DNA from: Sphaerosporella brunnea
Taxonomy: Eukaryota > Ascomycota > Pezizomycetes > Pezizales > Pyronemataceae
Direction of reading: 5' to 3'
DNA: 64,000 nucleotides
Assembly (NCBI GenBank): GCA_008704415.1
Contig: VXIS01000143.1
Span: 45,100 to 109,099 of the forward strand
Shown here: positions 12,774-23,479 of the stretch, one piece after another
Layout: each line of letters starts with the position of its first letter
Position numbering within the stretch: the first letter of the stretch is position 1
Program-made: the position numbers and the translations under genes
Notes under the pieces: generated by a model
What the model saw: the letters and a program-made list of their open reading frames with translations, nothing else
Told to the model about the DNA's origin: nothing
Database searches by the model: none

Positions 12774-13440
12774 CAGTGGTGGTGGTCGTAGTGGTGGTGG
12801 TGATCTTGGATAGTACCACAAGGTGTCCTCTACCTTAAAGTCGAATATCAGTTTGATGGGAAAGGGGGAATCCTGCGGGAAGTTTCCCAGTATCAGTTTT
12901 CAGTCTTCGAAATACCGATTGAGCGAAATCAAACCCCTGCTTCCAGTTCGATATCTGAGTAACCTGACTGTACCAAATTGACCTGCTTCGAAGCTGTCTT
13001 GGGATTCAGGCCCATGAGCTGGAGGGAAAGAGGCACCTGCGCATGTTCTCGCTCGTATGTATACTACACACTGCTTTATGGCAATAGTCTATCAGCCCAC
13101 CAAAGGCACAGGATAGAAGTGCGCTCTCGAGTCCACTATGGCTGTCCAGCAACTACAGACAGACGCCCATGGAAGGGCGATTGCCTTTCGCAATCATATC
13201 GATCACTCTTACAGATCGCAAATATATACCTATCGCGATTGGAGGGATTCGACTGTATCTTCAATCAATCTTATCTTCTTTCTACACTAAAATACAATCA
13301 CACCAACTCACTACACGTACCTATCGAATACCAAGTTTGAGAATAGGCTGTGCGCTCGTGAAATTAATCCAATTTCGCTATCAAAAACGCCAAAGATGGG
13401 ACCAAACGACATGCATGGCATAGAAAACATAAAATAAATT
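10289..13440. other. Long intergenic region with simple repeats, no gene
   Basis: Upstream of WAPL lie GT/GAT-rich simple repeats (10,320-10,410), a CACT run (10,436-10,453) and several G or C runs. From 11.0 to 13.4 kb many short frames exist on both strands, but none has a domain, consistent splicing or repeats matching elsewhere. Poly-A and poly-T tracts occur at about 11,031 and 12,131. Confidence 0.45.
12610..12775. repeat. Two simple-sequence arrays: (gatgttggtgtt)n and (tag)n
   Basis: A 12-bp unit (gatgttggtgtt) is repeated about four times at 12,617-12,665. A TAG/GTA trinucleotide array of about 13 units follows at 12,733-12,774. The Thr- or Asn-rich frames that cross them are artefacts of the repeats. 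Confidence 0.85.
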
Positions 13441-13484
13441 TCGCCCGCCCTCCGACCCTGCGTCAAACCCATCCATATAAACCA

Positions 13485-14860
13485 TCACCAGGGAGTATCC
13501 GCCGGCTGTGGTAATCGAGCAACAACCGTACCCCGCTTGGAGGTTAGTCTGTCGTTCAGAAGTTCATCCAACAATGCGGATGCGAAGGCCCCTGCGATCG
13601 TTTGCTGAATGCCGTGATAGAGTCCACGATCATGTGCTACGTTGCGCATGGTCAGTCTATTGCCCAATGCTTGCTGCTGATTCTGACTGTGGGTACATAA
13701 TTTTGTCGGGACAAAACGAGCTAGAAAGATAAGCAGCTCCTTGAACTGCCTGACATCGTTCGGGATGCTGCGCAGCCGTTCCCTTACCAACAGACAGACA
13801 TAGCCTTTGCGCTGACACCTGCGGGACATCTGCATGTCGAGGCCCGCAGTCAATATCCCAACGACCTGCAGCTTGTCAACGACTCGGCGATCATGGTCCG
13901 CCAATGTGATCAGCCAGCTCAGCATATCCCGCAACACCCTCGTGAGCTTTGCCTTGTCGGTTAACCACTTCTTCGACGTGGGCTTGCTTCGAAGGGTCGT
14001 CGCAACTTCCATGACGCAAAACTCATGACTTTCGTCATTTTAGCTGCAAAGGATACCGTTGTGTCTAAGGCCGGACCTCATCCGCAACGATGGTTCGCTG
14101 CGGCGGCGGTTTCTGCGTAAAATGGAAGACTGGCAAGTGAATTCGCCACTGCAAACTCGAATCAGCATCCCGGATGATGGCAATTGACCCGACTTGAGTG
14201 TTACATACCGCACTAGAATGACACCGGGATTTGACAAGAAAGATCCGTCGATTATAGGCGACCAAATATTGACTGAATACCAGTTTTCGTGACACTTGCT
14301 GCGGAGAGGCTGATCCTCGTGCTCGAAAAGAAGCAGACTGTTCCCAGTTGACCGATAAAGAACACATACGTAGAGTAGATTCGGGCACCACTAACAATTG
14401 ACGAATAGCATTTTCAGCCCACTCAGAATCGAAATATCGATCCTTATCGTTGTCATCACCGGAAGCTAAGTAGCTGGTGGTCGTTATCACCTTCCTGAAA
14501 TCCGTGGTTGTGGTAACCTCATCAAATTCAGTAAGCTTCACCCCGGCCAAGAAGACCTGCCAAAAATGCACATACCTGATCAAAGCGTTCCAATGACTGC
14601 GCAAAATTCAGAGGAAGAGCAGGCAGTTGCGGTACTTCGGCGACGATAGCATTCCAATCATCAGAAAACAGACCACGAATCGTTTCGTTGTCAAAATCTA
14701 CCGTCTAATCTCGAATTAATTGGCGGACGGAGGCCGGTAACAGCATCGTGTGGTATATGCTTGATAAAGAATATCCTCAATCGTCTTGCCACTGGGAAGG
14801 TGCCATTTCAAGTTGCTTTGAAACTGTTCATACGAATCTTTGAGGCATGATCGAGATTCT
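13485..14860 (-). pseudogene. Broken copy of a dispersed fungal gene family of unknown function
   Basis: Three coding-like blocks in order on the minus strand: FDNETIRGLFSDDWNAIV (about 14,700-14,577, ending at a good GTATGT donor), LLLFEHEDQPLRSKCHENWY and SPIIDGSF (about 14,340-14,230), and KLQVVGILTAGLDMQMSRRC with RKGYVCLLVRERLRSIP (about 13,890-13,770). This order (short N-terminal 'FSDDW' block, an 'ENWY...W..IID' block, then a helical 'KLQVVG...L.MQ...GYVCLL' block) recalls a multicopy uncharacterised fungal family known from genome annotations. No catalytic function is established to my knowledge. A frame change between blocks and an in-frame TAA at 14,040-14,042, just before the last block, argue that this copy is dead. 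It could be a live gene if introns remove both; I consider that less likely. Confidence 0.45.
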
Positions 14861-15349
14861 TAGGTGCGGTGCGGTCATCAAGTTCGTCGTCAGATGTTGC
14901 GTCGGTTCCATGTTGTATGGAGTCGTCGTCGTCGCAAACGCTACCAGAGAAAGGCGAAGATCCTGGCACGATCTGGACAGAACCGACATGGACAGAACCA
15001 TGGACAGAAGAGTTGGCAATCGAAACCGTGTTGGGGGGCGTAGCCCGTGAACATCGTGAGTGTCCACAACGCGCTTGTCCGATCTGGCAGCCTGTGAGTA
15101 GTATCTGTGGACAGTATCAGCGATACATGGGGACCATACCGGACGCGGGCAAGTATGGCAGGGACTTGTGATGACAACCCAGCGAGTAAAAGTGGTAGTG
15201 GTCGCTCGTTAATGACACCAAAGCGAGCGGTCGAGGCCCCTACGAAACCTAACCAGAGGGAGACACGGGGGCGGCGACACGAATGTGAGGCCAATCCGGC
15301 TTCTTCGGCCTCCCAGCGCCCACGCATGTCTGGCTTTTATGGCCGCATA

Positions 15350-15641
15350 TGGTTGGGGACACCTAAAGACGGAGGGGTTTGGGTACCGTGACTTTGGACA
15401 GAGCATCCTCCACCAAAAAAAAGTTATTTTTAAAAATAACACTATCAGGGGCCTAGTGTTCGCTCGCTCTATCGACTGATTAACTCAGAATTTCCGAATT
15501 CTGCCTGGTTGTTGAGAAAATAGGACCCTCCCCGGGGACAAATGGTCAAAAAAGGAAGATTCACACTCATCACTCGGCACTTTTGTATGTGTTACTAAGC
15601 GAAATGAATGTCAGAAATCCCACACTAGGAGTCCCCAACCA
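15350..15641. mobile_element. MITE-like element, 292 bp, TA flanks
   Basis: Ends TGGTTGGGGACACCTA (left) and TAGGAGTCCCCAACCA (right) are near-perfect inverted copies, with TA at 15,348-15,349 and 15,642-15,643. It holds a short perfect hairpin (gttatttttaaaaataac, 15,422-15,439). The terminal repeat is short (~17 bp), so confidence is moderate. Confidence 0.55.
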
Positions 15642-16314
15642 TAGACTTTGGATTTTCTTGTTGTTACCGGGATTCTGCGGCAGGCAGGATCAACTGCACC
15701 AATGCGCGGCTGACAGCCAGCTTACATAATGGAGCGCATACGTCGGTGTCTCTCATGCATCCCCATCGTTGGTGCCACGCCTCATGAGTATTCGCGGCAG
15801 CGATAAAGACTTCACGGATCCTGGCCAGCCCGTCGGCGCCGCACCTCGAACGCCGGCAGGTGCCGAAGGGGAAGTCCCCCGCGGCCTAAAAGTTCCAGAC
15901 GATCGGCCGCGTGCTCTCTGCCTAATCCTGCATGCAGACACCGTGCAAATAGAGGTGAGAGGTGAGAGGTGAGCTGAATCTTGGATGGCTGTATTTAACT
16001 TCTGCTTCTCCACTTCCCCCAACTTCCCCGCACTCGGTCACCCCCAGAGCAACCCCTGACACTTCACTCTATCTTACTCTATTTTCCCGAGTCTTCTCTC
16101 TCCATATCTACCCCAGCTCACTCACTCACTCACTCACTCACCCACCCACTCACTCACTCACTCAGAAACTCGACATGTCCTCGACACCCGTCACCACCGT
16201 GCCGGAATCCCCCGCTGCCGCCATCGGGCCGACTTACAAAGACACGAAACCGAAAGCAACGCAAGTCTGCCCCAACTCACCCAGCGCGCAAGCAACCATA
16301 CAACTAACAACGTC
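15642..16314. other. UPRT upstream region
   Basis: No gene. Contains (gtgagag)3 at about 15,955-15,972 and a CACT repeat at 16,117-16,163 that probably lies in the UPRT promoter or leader. An earlier ATG at 16,175 opens a 72-codon frame that is not in phase with the UPRT body; it is either an upstream ORF or, with an unseen intron, an alternative start. Confidence 0.45.
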
Positions 16315-17093
16315 ATGGCCTCTACCACCAACAGTGTCTCGACGCCGGTGCACCACGAGAATGTCCACATCCTTCCGCAGACGCCGCAGCTGATCGCGCT
16401 ATTAACGTTGGTGATCCCTGCACTGCGTGCAGATCCCCGCTGACATGTAGGCCTGCAGGATGATCCGGGACAAGAACACGGTGCGCGCCGACTTCATCTT
16501 CTACTCGAACCGCATAATCCGGCTTCTGGTAGAAGAAGGACTGAACCACCTGCCCGTGATCTCGCACCCGGTAACGACGCCCACGGGCCGCATCTACAGC
16601 GGCGTCAAATTCGAGGGCAAGATCTGCGGAGTTTCGATCATGCGGGCGGGAGAAGCGATGGAGCAGGGTCTCCGCGATTGCTGCCGCAGCGTACGGATCG
16701 GTAAAATCCTGATACAGCGCGACGAGGAGACGTGTAAGCCACGGCTATTCTACGACAAGCTGCCCGAGGACATTGCCGACAGATTCGTGTTGTTGCTGGA
16801 CCCGATGTTCGCCACTGGTGGTAGCGCAACCATGGCGGTGGAGGTGCTGATCTCGAGGGGTGTGCCGGAGGAGAGGATATTGTTCCTCAACCTCATCGCT
16901 AGCCCCGAGGGTATCAATGGCTTTGCGACGAAGTTCCCCAAGCTGAGAGTCATCACCGCGTTTGTGGACCAGGGCTTGAACGAGAAGAAGTATGTGCTTT
17001 CCCGAGGGAATCGAGCAGCAGCCGGCTGACGTGAAATCTAGCTACATCATCCCCGGGTTGGGCGACTTTGGAGACAGATATTATTGCATTTAA
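16315..17093 (+). CDS. Uracil phosphoribosyltransferase, 3 exons, 224 aa
   Basis: Model: join(16315..16406, 16459..16989, 17042..17093). The enzyme makes UMP from uracil and PRPP in pyrimidine salvage (Fur1 in yeast, cytosolic). Family landmarks: NVHILPQTPQLIALLT, RADFIFYSNRIIRLLVEEGLN, GVSIMRAGEAME, the PRPP loop DPMFATGGSA with following TMAVEVL, and the C-terminal uracil-binding YIIPGLGDFGDRYY. The 51-nt first intron and 52-nt second intron join in frame. Start 16,315 (gtcATGG context) gives a normal 15-residue lead before NVHILP; an ATG at 16,175 is possible only with another intron. Length fits the fungal family. This enzyme is what makes fungi sensitive to 5-fluorouracil. Confidence 0.94.
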
Positions 17094-17572
17094 GGCATAG
17101 ACCTTTCGGTGTTGAATCGGGGAAGTGCATTTTACCGGGTGACTTGTACGAGCCATGCCGCAAGTTGTCAGTTATCAGTTCTGCAATTGTGTACCGCCTG
17201 AAACTGGCATGTACTAGTAGATACCAAACACTATTAATACACACGTACATCTTAAACTTGGCTCATAGGGGCGAGTGATTTCGTGAGACTCAATCATCAG
17301 CACTGAGGTTATACAGAGTTTGGGAGGTGTTTTGGCCCCGCCGTCCATAAAGTTGCCAATCATGGCTATGCTGCGCTCCCTAGCAGCACGGCCAATTAGT
17401 ATGGCTCCAAGTATGGGCCCAAGTAGCGATAACAGCCATCGCTCGTCATTCAAGAAAACAAGCTTTTATAGATCGGACAATTCTAAGCAGCAGAAAAAAA
17501 AAGCAACAGCGTATCAGTAGAAATAGAGTAGATTACAGCAGTCCCATCAGACTGCAACCCCGCATCCCTCAT

Positions 17573-18294
17573 CTAAAAATCATCATCGTCATCGTCATCT
17601 TCATCCGTCGCCGCCTTCGTCGGTACATCGCTACCGTTACCGCCTGAGCGGTTTAACCGCATGTCTTCGTCATCGTCTTCGTATTCGTCTAGATCATCGT
17701 CCTCTTCAAGGTCGGACAATCCCTTGTCGCCATCGTCGGACGCGGCAAGCTCCTTGTGCGCCTGGCTGTTGTTTCCACGCACGAGTTCGCGTCGCGGATA
17801 GGTGACGCTTTGACTCGGCCTTGATGACGGCTTTGGATTCACGATCTCGTCGCAGGCGTCGATCCATTCGCTATAGACGTCGACAGCGTGGGAAAGATCT
17901 AAGTCCCGTCGGTTTCTCAATTCGCGCCGGGGGAGGGGAAGGGGTCTCCGGAAGCCGGAGAAGAGGAGAAAGTACAGTTTATAGAGCTCTGGAACTGCTG
18001 GCCGCAGATCTTGCAGGACAAGTGGCCGATGCCAGCTTTCTTGTCGAGTTTGCACGTCACCGCGTCTTCATGGTTGCAGAAAAGGCAGTTGAACGCCGTT
18101 TGTAATGGCTCGCGCTGTCCGGGGTTTGTTAGGCTTCTCCTGCGTCGGAGCGCTGTCCAGGGGGGGGGGGGGGGGGTGATACCTTTTTGGGGCCTTGTGG
18201 CTTGCGAGAGGACTTCTTACGTTTGCCCTGTCGCGCGCGTCCGTGTTAGTGACGTTTGATGAGCGCGGGTTTTGCAAGCGCGGGAGAATACCAT
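17573..18294 (-). CDS. ELF1: Transcription elongation factor 1 (Elf1/ELOF1), 4 exons, 170 aa
   Basis: Model: complement(join(17573..17898, 17976..18114, 18183..18227, 18292..18294)). Exon 1 is the ATG alone, exon 2 encodes GKRKKSSRKPQGPKK, exon 3 the zinc ribbon (FNCLFCNHED, GIGHLSCKICGQQFQSSIN), and exon 4 YLSHAVDVYSEWIDACDEIV. The four zinc-binding cysteines are present in two CxxC pairs. Elf1 binds elongating RNA polymerase II near the DNA entry and helps passage through nucleosomes and transcription-coupled repair. Animal ELOF1 is about 83 aa; here a long acidic tail (LEEDDDLDEYEDDDEDM, then DEDDDDDDDF at the end) doubles the length, as in many fungi. Intron 2 contains a G18-19 run on the plus strand (C run in the transcript). 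Convergent with UPRT. Confidence 0.9.
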
Positions 18295-18359
18295 TGGGGA
18301 GTTTGTTCTTGTGGATTGTTGTTGGAGGAGGAAAGGCGCGTCGGCAAGGGTGGGTTGTA

Positions 18360-18485
18360 TGCGGTGGTGGGTGGGTTGGTTTGGTGGCGGTGGTGGTTTG
18401 GTGGTTTGGTGGTGGTTTAGTGGTTTAATGGTTTGGTGGTGGTTTAGTGGTGGTTTGGTGGTGGTGGTGGTGGTGGTGGTGGTTT
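18360..18485. repeat. GGT/GGTTT-rich simple repeat upstream of ELF1
   Basis: A purine-biased (ggtggtttggtgg)n tract, ending in a GGT run at about 18,457-18,483. It lies 65-190 bp upstream of the ELF1 start codon, so it may be part of its promoter or leader. Confidence 0.7.
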
Positions 18486-18939
18486 GAGTGATGAAGGTCG
18501 TGGTTTGTCGCGTGTGGCGAGGGCTAGGATGGCGTCACTCGTTGCTGCAAGGCTTGGCACGTGACGTCTTCTTCATCTCGCACACGCCAGATTAGGTTCC
18601 CGGAAGGGGGTGTGGTATGTATGTTTCAGGCAGTTACGTTGTTGATGTCGCTCCTGAATGCCCGACAACTCCAGACCCCAACGACCGCTCCCTACAGATG
18701 CTCTGCAGCTGCATCCTCAATTTCTTGATGGCCATCCTGCACCACCACTCTTCAAGTTCCAAGGGCTGCTCACCATTGAGGTGCTCCCAGCGAGAGGCCT
18801 CTCCAGTAGCGCTATCCAAAACACGGCGGTTCATACATAGATGCACATAAGCTTGTTGGTGCGAGACGGGACTAAGAAACAGGATTAGTTAAGCGGATTC
18901 CGGCATTGTCATACAAAATGCCGGAGTTGCTGCTTATCA

Positions 18940-19709
18940 AAGACCCAATCCTGTGCCCTGTATAGAGCAGAGTGCTGGGCTGCAGGAACAGCTATGGAGG
19001 ATATGCATCTAGCCCTAGGACTGCGCCATACAGGTAGTTGTACAGAGCTGTACACAGCCTGCGACTTACGGTCTTTCCACATCGACAGGAGCTAGATAGT
19101 GTAAAGAGAAATAAAGTGTGCGGAGCAAATTCGAATTCACTCTCAACGGATGATGGCATAGCTAACTTGGAGGTAAGGCTGTTCACAGACTCAGTGTGTG
19201 TGTGTGACGCTGCCAGCAACGCGGGAGTTTCCATTTGTGAGCGGATTCACAACAAACCGCGCGCAGGCCTGGATGCAGTCAAAGGCGCCAGCGCGAAGGT
19301 CAAACGGAACCTCAAAGCAAAAGCTCAAAGCCCTTTCTCCCTTGCGTAACCGGTAAGATCAACGGTTGAAGAAACGCAGGCGGCCTCGGGCCGCACAACG
19401 AGAGAGACAACCGGGGGAAGCGTGCTATCCTGGGCCCGAGTGGCTCGGGGCGGGGGTGTGAGCGTCAACGTCTACATAGACAGAGCCACCGACACCAAGC
19501 CGCAATCCCAGGGGTGGGAAGAAGAAGGAGCAGGAGAAGGATGAGGAGCAGCGGGCTCCTGGCATGACGGAGTGAACCACGGTCTTTTCTGTTTACGAGT
19601 CGCGATTTCCTTGGTTTTCTTTCCTTGAGAGGGCCACAGGTAGCGCAGTCTCTCTCCTATATTTGTCATGGCCACGTGTGGCCGAATACATTATTGATTA
19701 AACAAAAAA
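18940..19709 (+). mobile_element. Degenerate LINE relic (RNase H-like part and 3' tail)
   Basis: Frame-broken reading gives LYRAECWAAG (an ORF2 'YGAE.W' block) and, at 19,160-19,310, LEVRLFTDSVCVCDAASNAG, which resembles the 'FTDS' strand of LINE RNase H domains. The copy ends with ttccttggttttctttccttgagagggcc, then gtcatggccacgtgtggccgaatac and attgattaaacaaaaaag at 19,709, a diverged version of the 3' end of the other LINE copies here. The ORF is dead. Confidence 0.6.
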
Positions 19710-20635
19710 GATCAACAGTTGCAGCTAAACTCGACTCGCTGATCTGTTTGCGGCCTCGCATTCAATAATGCCGTCTTACGCGCCTCGAGGTTTTTAAACT
19801 CTGGGGGGGCTGTTGGAGAGTCTTAGGTCTTATGGAGCAGTTTGAGAGGCCAGAGACTGCTTCTGGCCTCTTGACATCCCCCACGCTGATGCTCTACTAG
19901 TTTATCAAGAGCGACAGGCCATCGCGCGAGCGGCATTCGAGTTGTTCTGGTAGAGTTTCAACATGATTGGCGGCGTGGTTGTGAGAATCACCCAACCCCC
20001 CGGCGCACACATCATGGCTGGCCATGATTTTTTTTTTTTTTTTTTTGTATGATTAAAACAAAAATCATGGCCGGTCACTCAGACAATCACATCCGGTTAC
20101 TGAGTCAAACTCGTCACCGGGTCGGCTAGGGGTTTTCCGGAAAACACGCCGTTTTCTTTAACCGACCGGCGCAGCCCTTCGGCGGCGGCGCGGCCACTGG
20201 GGGAGCGAGTCACCGTTGATGTCGAGCCGACGGGCGGATCCTTGCTCGGGTGCCGTCGGCGCGGTTTTTTGACCTGCCTAAACTGGGCTGCTTGGGACGT
20301 TTTTAGTCCATCGCCATCGCGGCGGGGAAGCTTGGGGGTGAGAGCTTGGGCGATGATGACGATAACCGCCAATCTGAGCTTTGGTGGAGCTTGCAACTAA
20401 CCAACTAACCCCGAGTTTGAATTACATCATGTAATAGTCACTGGGTATGTGGAGATAGCTGATGGCATAGCAAACTGTGGATTGAACGGCCGACTACATT
20501 GTTGCCTTTTCACGAAGTGAGGGGAGGATAACGAGAGGAGGAGCTCAGAAGTGGGACTTTGTTGTTGTTGTTGTTGTTGATCATGAGTTGAGATACGACA
20601 ACTCGGCAGCACACCAGCGGCAGCAACAACAACAA

Positions 20636-20691
<56 letters not shown>

Positions 20692-21000
20692 GCAACAAGC
20701 AAAAAGAAGATGAAGCATAGCAGAGCCAACGTATGGGCCAGAACCCACCGTGCGTGAATGGTCCCTGCTTGGCTTGCCTTGTGACTTTATCGAACATCGC
20801 GATTCCCGATCCACCCCAACAGAGCGACAAGCCAGCACGTCCAGCGGCTGGAAGCTGTTATTCGCACTCCATCCGGTAAGTAACTGCTGACTCGGTATGC
20901 AGGTTCAGTTCGGCGGCTGCTTGTCCGTATTTAGAGTACCTACATTCCGTCGGAGTGCTGGTTCCTGAAACATAAATTAGTCTGAATGAAGATCGATATA
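19710..21000. other. Intergenic, no convincing gene
   Basis: Includes a poly-T (about 20,029-20,046) followed by gtatgattaaaacaaaa, possibly a tiny LINE tail fragment. A 99-codon minus frame at 20,097-20,396 has no recognisable domain and is not called. Confidence 0.4.
20632..20697. repeat. (CAA)n microsatellite
   Basis: About 20 CAA units with one or two interruptions; read on the other strand it is (TTG)n. The Val/Leu/Cys-only frames across it are artefacts. Confidence 0.95.
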
Positions 21001-21299
21001 CTCGCCGATTTCAAAATACTTCGGACACTGGATTTTACCCGGCTTTCGACAGGGATTGTCCGGGCGACCCCCCGCAATTGCGCAGGAGAGACACAACGTC
21101 ACAGCTCCTGAGCTCCATCACATACCTCTGTGGACTATTGAACGCGCCATTATGGTCAAGAGATTGAATACTTTGATAGTTGGGACTCGGGAGCTCAGGG
21201 GGAGCTTGGGAGCTTGGGAGCGGGGGCGCTCGTCTAGGCGCCGACCCCTGTCCAAAGCCGGGTAAAATCCAGTGTCCGAAGTATTTTGAAATCGGCGAG
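21001..21299. mobile_element. TA-flanked MITE with ~52-bp terminal inverted repeats, 299 bp
   Basis: Left end CTCGCCGATTTCAAAATACT followed by tcggacactggattttacccggctt is repeated inverted at the right end almost perfectly. TA occurs at 20,999-21,000 and 21,300-21,301. The near identity of the arms suggests recent activity. No coding capacity. Confidence 0.88.
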
Positions 21300-21301
21300 T
21301 A

Positions 21302-22295
21302 GATATGCTTTGAAAAGGGGGAAAGATCTGCTTTGATCATGACCGCGAGCTCGTGTTTGGACTGGGGGAAGTTTGCAATCGAGGTCGAGCTCATAGAGTT
21401 CAGTCATACAAAAAGCAAACCTTCCATCACGAATTTCGGTTGCAGGATATCCAGCCAGAACGCCCGTGATTACATACTTCTTCCCACGGACAATCGGAGT
21501 ACATCCAGACTAAAGTATTTTAGGGAACGGGGGACCCCCCAGGGTTCTTTCGTTCATCGTTTGTTTGGCGACATCTTGGGAAAACATCAGCGATCCCTCA
21601 AGTCACGTCACAGGCCCTGGGCGTGTGGGATAAGGCCAGGAGGGGAATGTGCATATGTGTATAAAAAAACCCCTCGAGCCTCGAGCCTCGAGCCTCGAGC
21701 TCGAGATCCAGAGAGATCCGACGGGGTATGTAGGTTCAAACGCCGCCAGATCAACAGCAACAGCTTTCTCGGCAAAACTGATCCGGGACTAAACTCTTGT
21801 CGTCGCTAGACCGCAATTACGTTTCTCCGTCTATGTCGGAAGGGCTAGAGGATCGGAGGCAGTCGTCACTGGAATTTTATCTTCTGGAAAGACGCAGAAC
21901 CCTCAAGTGATTATGGCAGATTCAAAAGCCTAGAACCCCCCACCCCAACTGCCACTGCTTCCCCCGGCTGCGTCGAGGGACACTTGCCCCAGCAAGAAAG
22001 CAAGCTGGTGGCCATGTAGACAGAGAGAAGGATATAAATTTCTTTTTTTCCCGTATAGAGTTTGGTTGAGTTGATTGCTTGCTGTGGTGCTGCAAGCAGG
22101 TGCAAGGAGCTAGCGCCGTGGCCGTTCAAAGTACTTATATCGATCCCATCCATCTCCTACCACCCGATCATTCTCTCAACCACCCGATCATTCATTCTCT
22201 CAACCACCACCCCCACCACCACCACAACCGCTGTCATTACTACCACCACAATACTTTACCAACCCCCCATCACCACTACCATCACGTCTTCAGCA
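21302..22295. other. Peroxiredoxin upstream region
   Basis: A 158-codon plus frame (21,333-21,809) has no domain and is not called. A cctcgag repeat (gcctcgagcctcgagcctcgag) sits at 21,673-21,703. Pyrimidine-rich ACC repeats at 22,160-22,290 are probably the PRX leader. Confidence 0.4.
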
Positions 22296-23165
22296 ATGAC
22301 TGCCCGCGTTCAGCAACCCGCCCCCGACTTCAAGGGAACCGCCGTCGTCAACGGAACCTTCGAGGGTAATCTCTTGCCGCTCCCACGTTGACGCATTGAC
22401 CAGCGAGCTGATACCCATCTCCACAGACATCTCCCTCAAGGACTATGCCGGCAAGTGGTTGATCCTCGGCTTCATCCCGATGGCTTGGACCTTTGTCTGG
22501 TACGTTCTCCTGAACGCAATCCCCCGTTGCACTTCCATTCCACCTCGCCCCTGTCTCTCTCCCGCCCACCCACCCGCTAACCCGTTCTCAGTCCTACCGA
22601 GATCATTGCCTTCTCGGACAGCGTCAAGCAGTTCCAGGAGCGTGGCGCGGAGGTCGTTTTCGCCTCGGTGGACAGCGAGTACAGCTTGCTGGCGTGGGCG
22701 TCGACGGCGCGTAAGGATGGAGGTTTGGGCAACGTCAATATTCCGCTGTTGAGCGACAGGAACCACAAGATCAGCAAGGCCTACGGTGTTCTGCTCGAGG
22801 AGGAGGGTGTTGCCCTGCGCGGTCTGTTCATCATCGACCCCAAGGGTGTTGTTCGTCAGGTATGCATGCTTCCCTTTGAATGTGCTAAGGGGATCTTAGT
22901 AGCTGATTTTACTCCAATTTAGATCACCATCAACGACCTCCCCGTTGGTCGCTCCGTTGACGAGACCATCCGCTTGGTTGATGCTTTCCAGTTCACCGAA
23001 AAGGTTTGTTTACCTTTCTCGTCTACTCGCCACACAAAACTCGGCTAACCAACTTTCCAACAGTACGGTGAGGTCTGCCCCGCCAACTGGAACAAGGGTG
23101 CCGAGACCATCAAGGCCGACCCCAAGGCCTCGAAGGAGTACTTCACCAAGGCCTACGGCAACTAA
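22296..23165 (+). CDS. Typical 2-Cys peroxiredoxin, 5 exons, 197 aa
   Basis: Model: join(22296..22365, 22427..22499, 22592..22859, 22923..23003, 23064..23165). Reduces H2O2 and organic peroxides with electrons from thioredoxin; cytosolic Tsa1/PRDX1 type. The peroxidatic Cys is in TFVCPTEI, split by intron 2 (TG|T), and the resolving Cys is in [11 protein letters not shown] near the C-terminus. Other landmarks are [34 protein letters not shown] and [18 protein letters not shown]. The segment before the active Cys is [11 protein letters not shown] rather than the commoner FYPLDFTFVCP, a variant also seen in fungal members as far as I recall. The tail stops soon after [10 protein letters not shown], so the Tyr-Phe motif linked to overoxidation sensitivity seems absent or altered. 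The start is the first ATG in frame. Confidence 0.95.
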
Positions 23166-23479
23166 GCTGTTCAAAACTATAACCCCCACCAATGATCGCT
23201 TTTCCTTTCTTTTCTTTGCTACGTTGTTGAGGAACACCTACTGTCTAATAACGTGGTGAATTGGAGTTCTCTGGGTTGAATTGGCTGGGCTTTTCTTTCG
23301 TGTATCTTTGTTAGAAATAGACACAGCTCGAAAGGCCCTCGGTAGACTATCAAAAACCGCACCGTTGAAATGTCCCAACAAGTGAAATTGAATTACAGCA
23401 ATATGGTACAACCAAAAAAACAATGGTACCACCAAAAACAAAAAAAAACGCCGAAGGTCCAATCGCCGAAGGCCCAATT

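Noticed and set aside
20097..20396. 99-codon minus-strand ORF, basic and Pro/Arg-rich
   Set aside because: No homology recognised, no splice partners, GC-rich region where open frames arise easily.
20427..20838. Val-, Leu- or Cys-only frames
   Set aside because: They are produced by the CAA/TTG microsatellite.
21333..21809. 158-codon plus-strand ORF
   Set aside because: It starts in the arm of a region bordering a MITE, has no recognisable domain and ends in a cctcgag repeat; it could be chance.
22440..22510. PRX variant [11 protein letters not shown] as a sign of lost activity
   Set aside because: The catalytic Pro, Thr and Cys of the PxxxTxxC motif are intact; only flanking positions vary.
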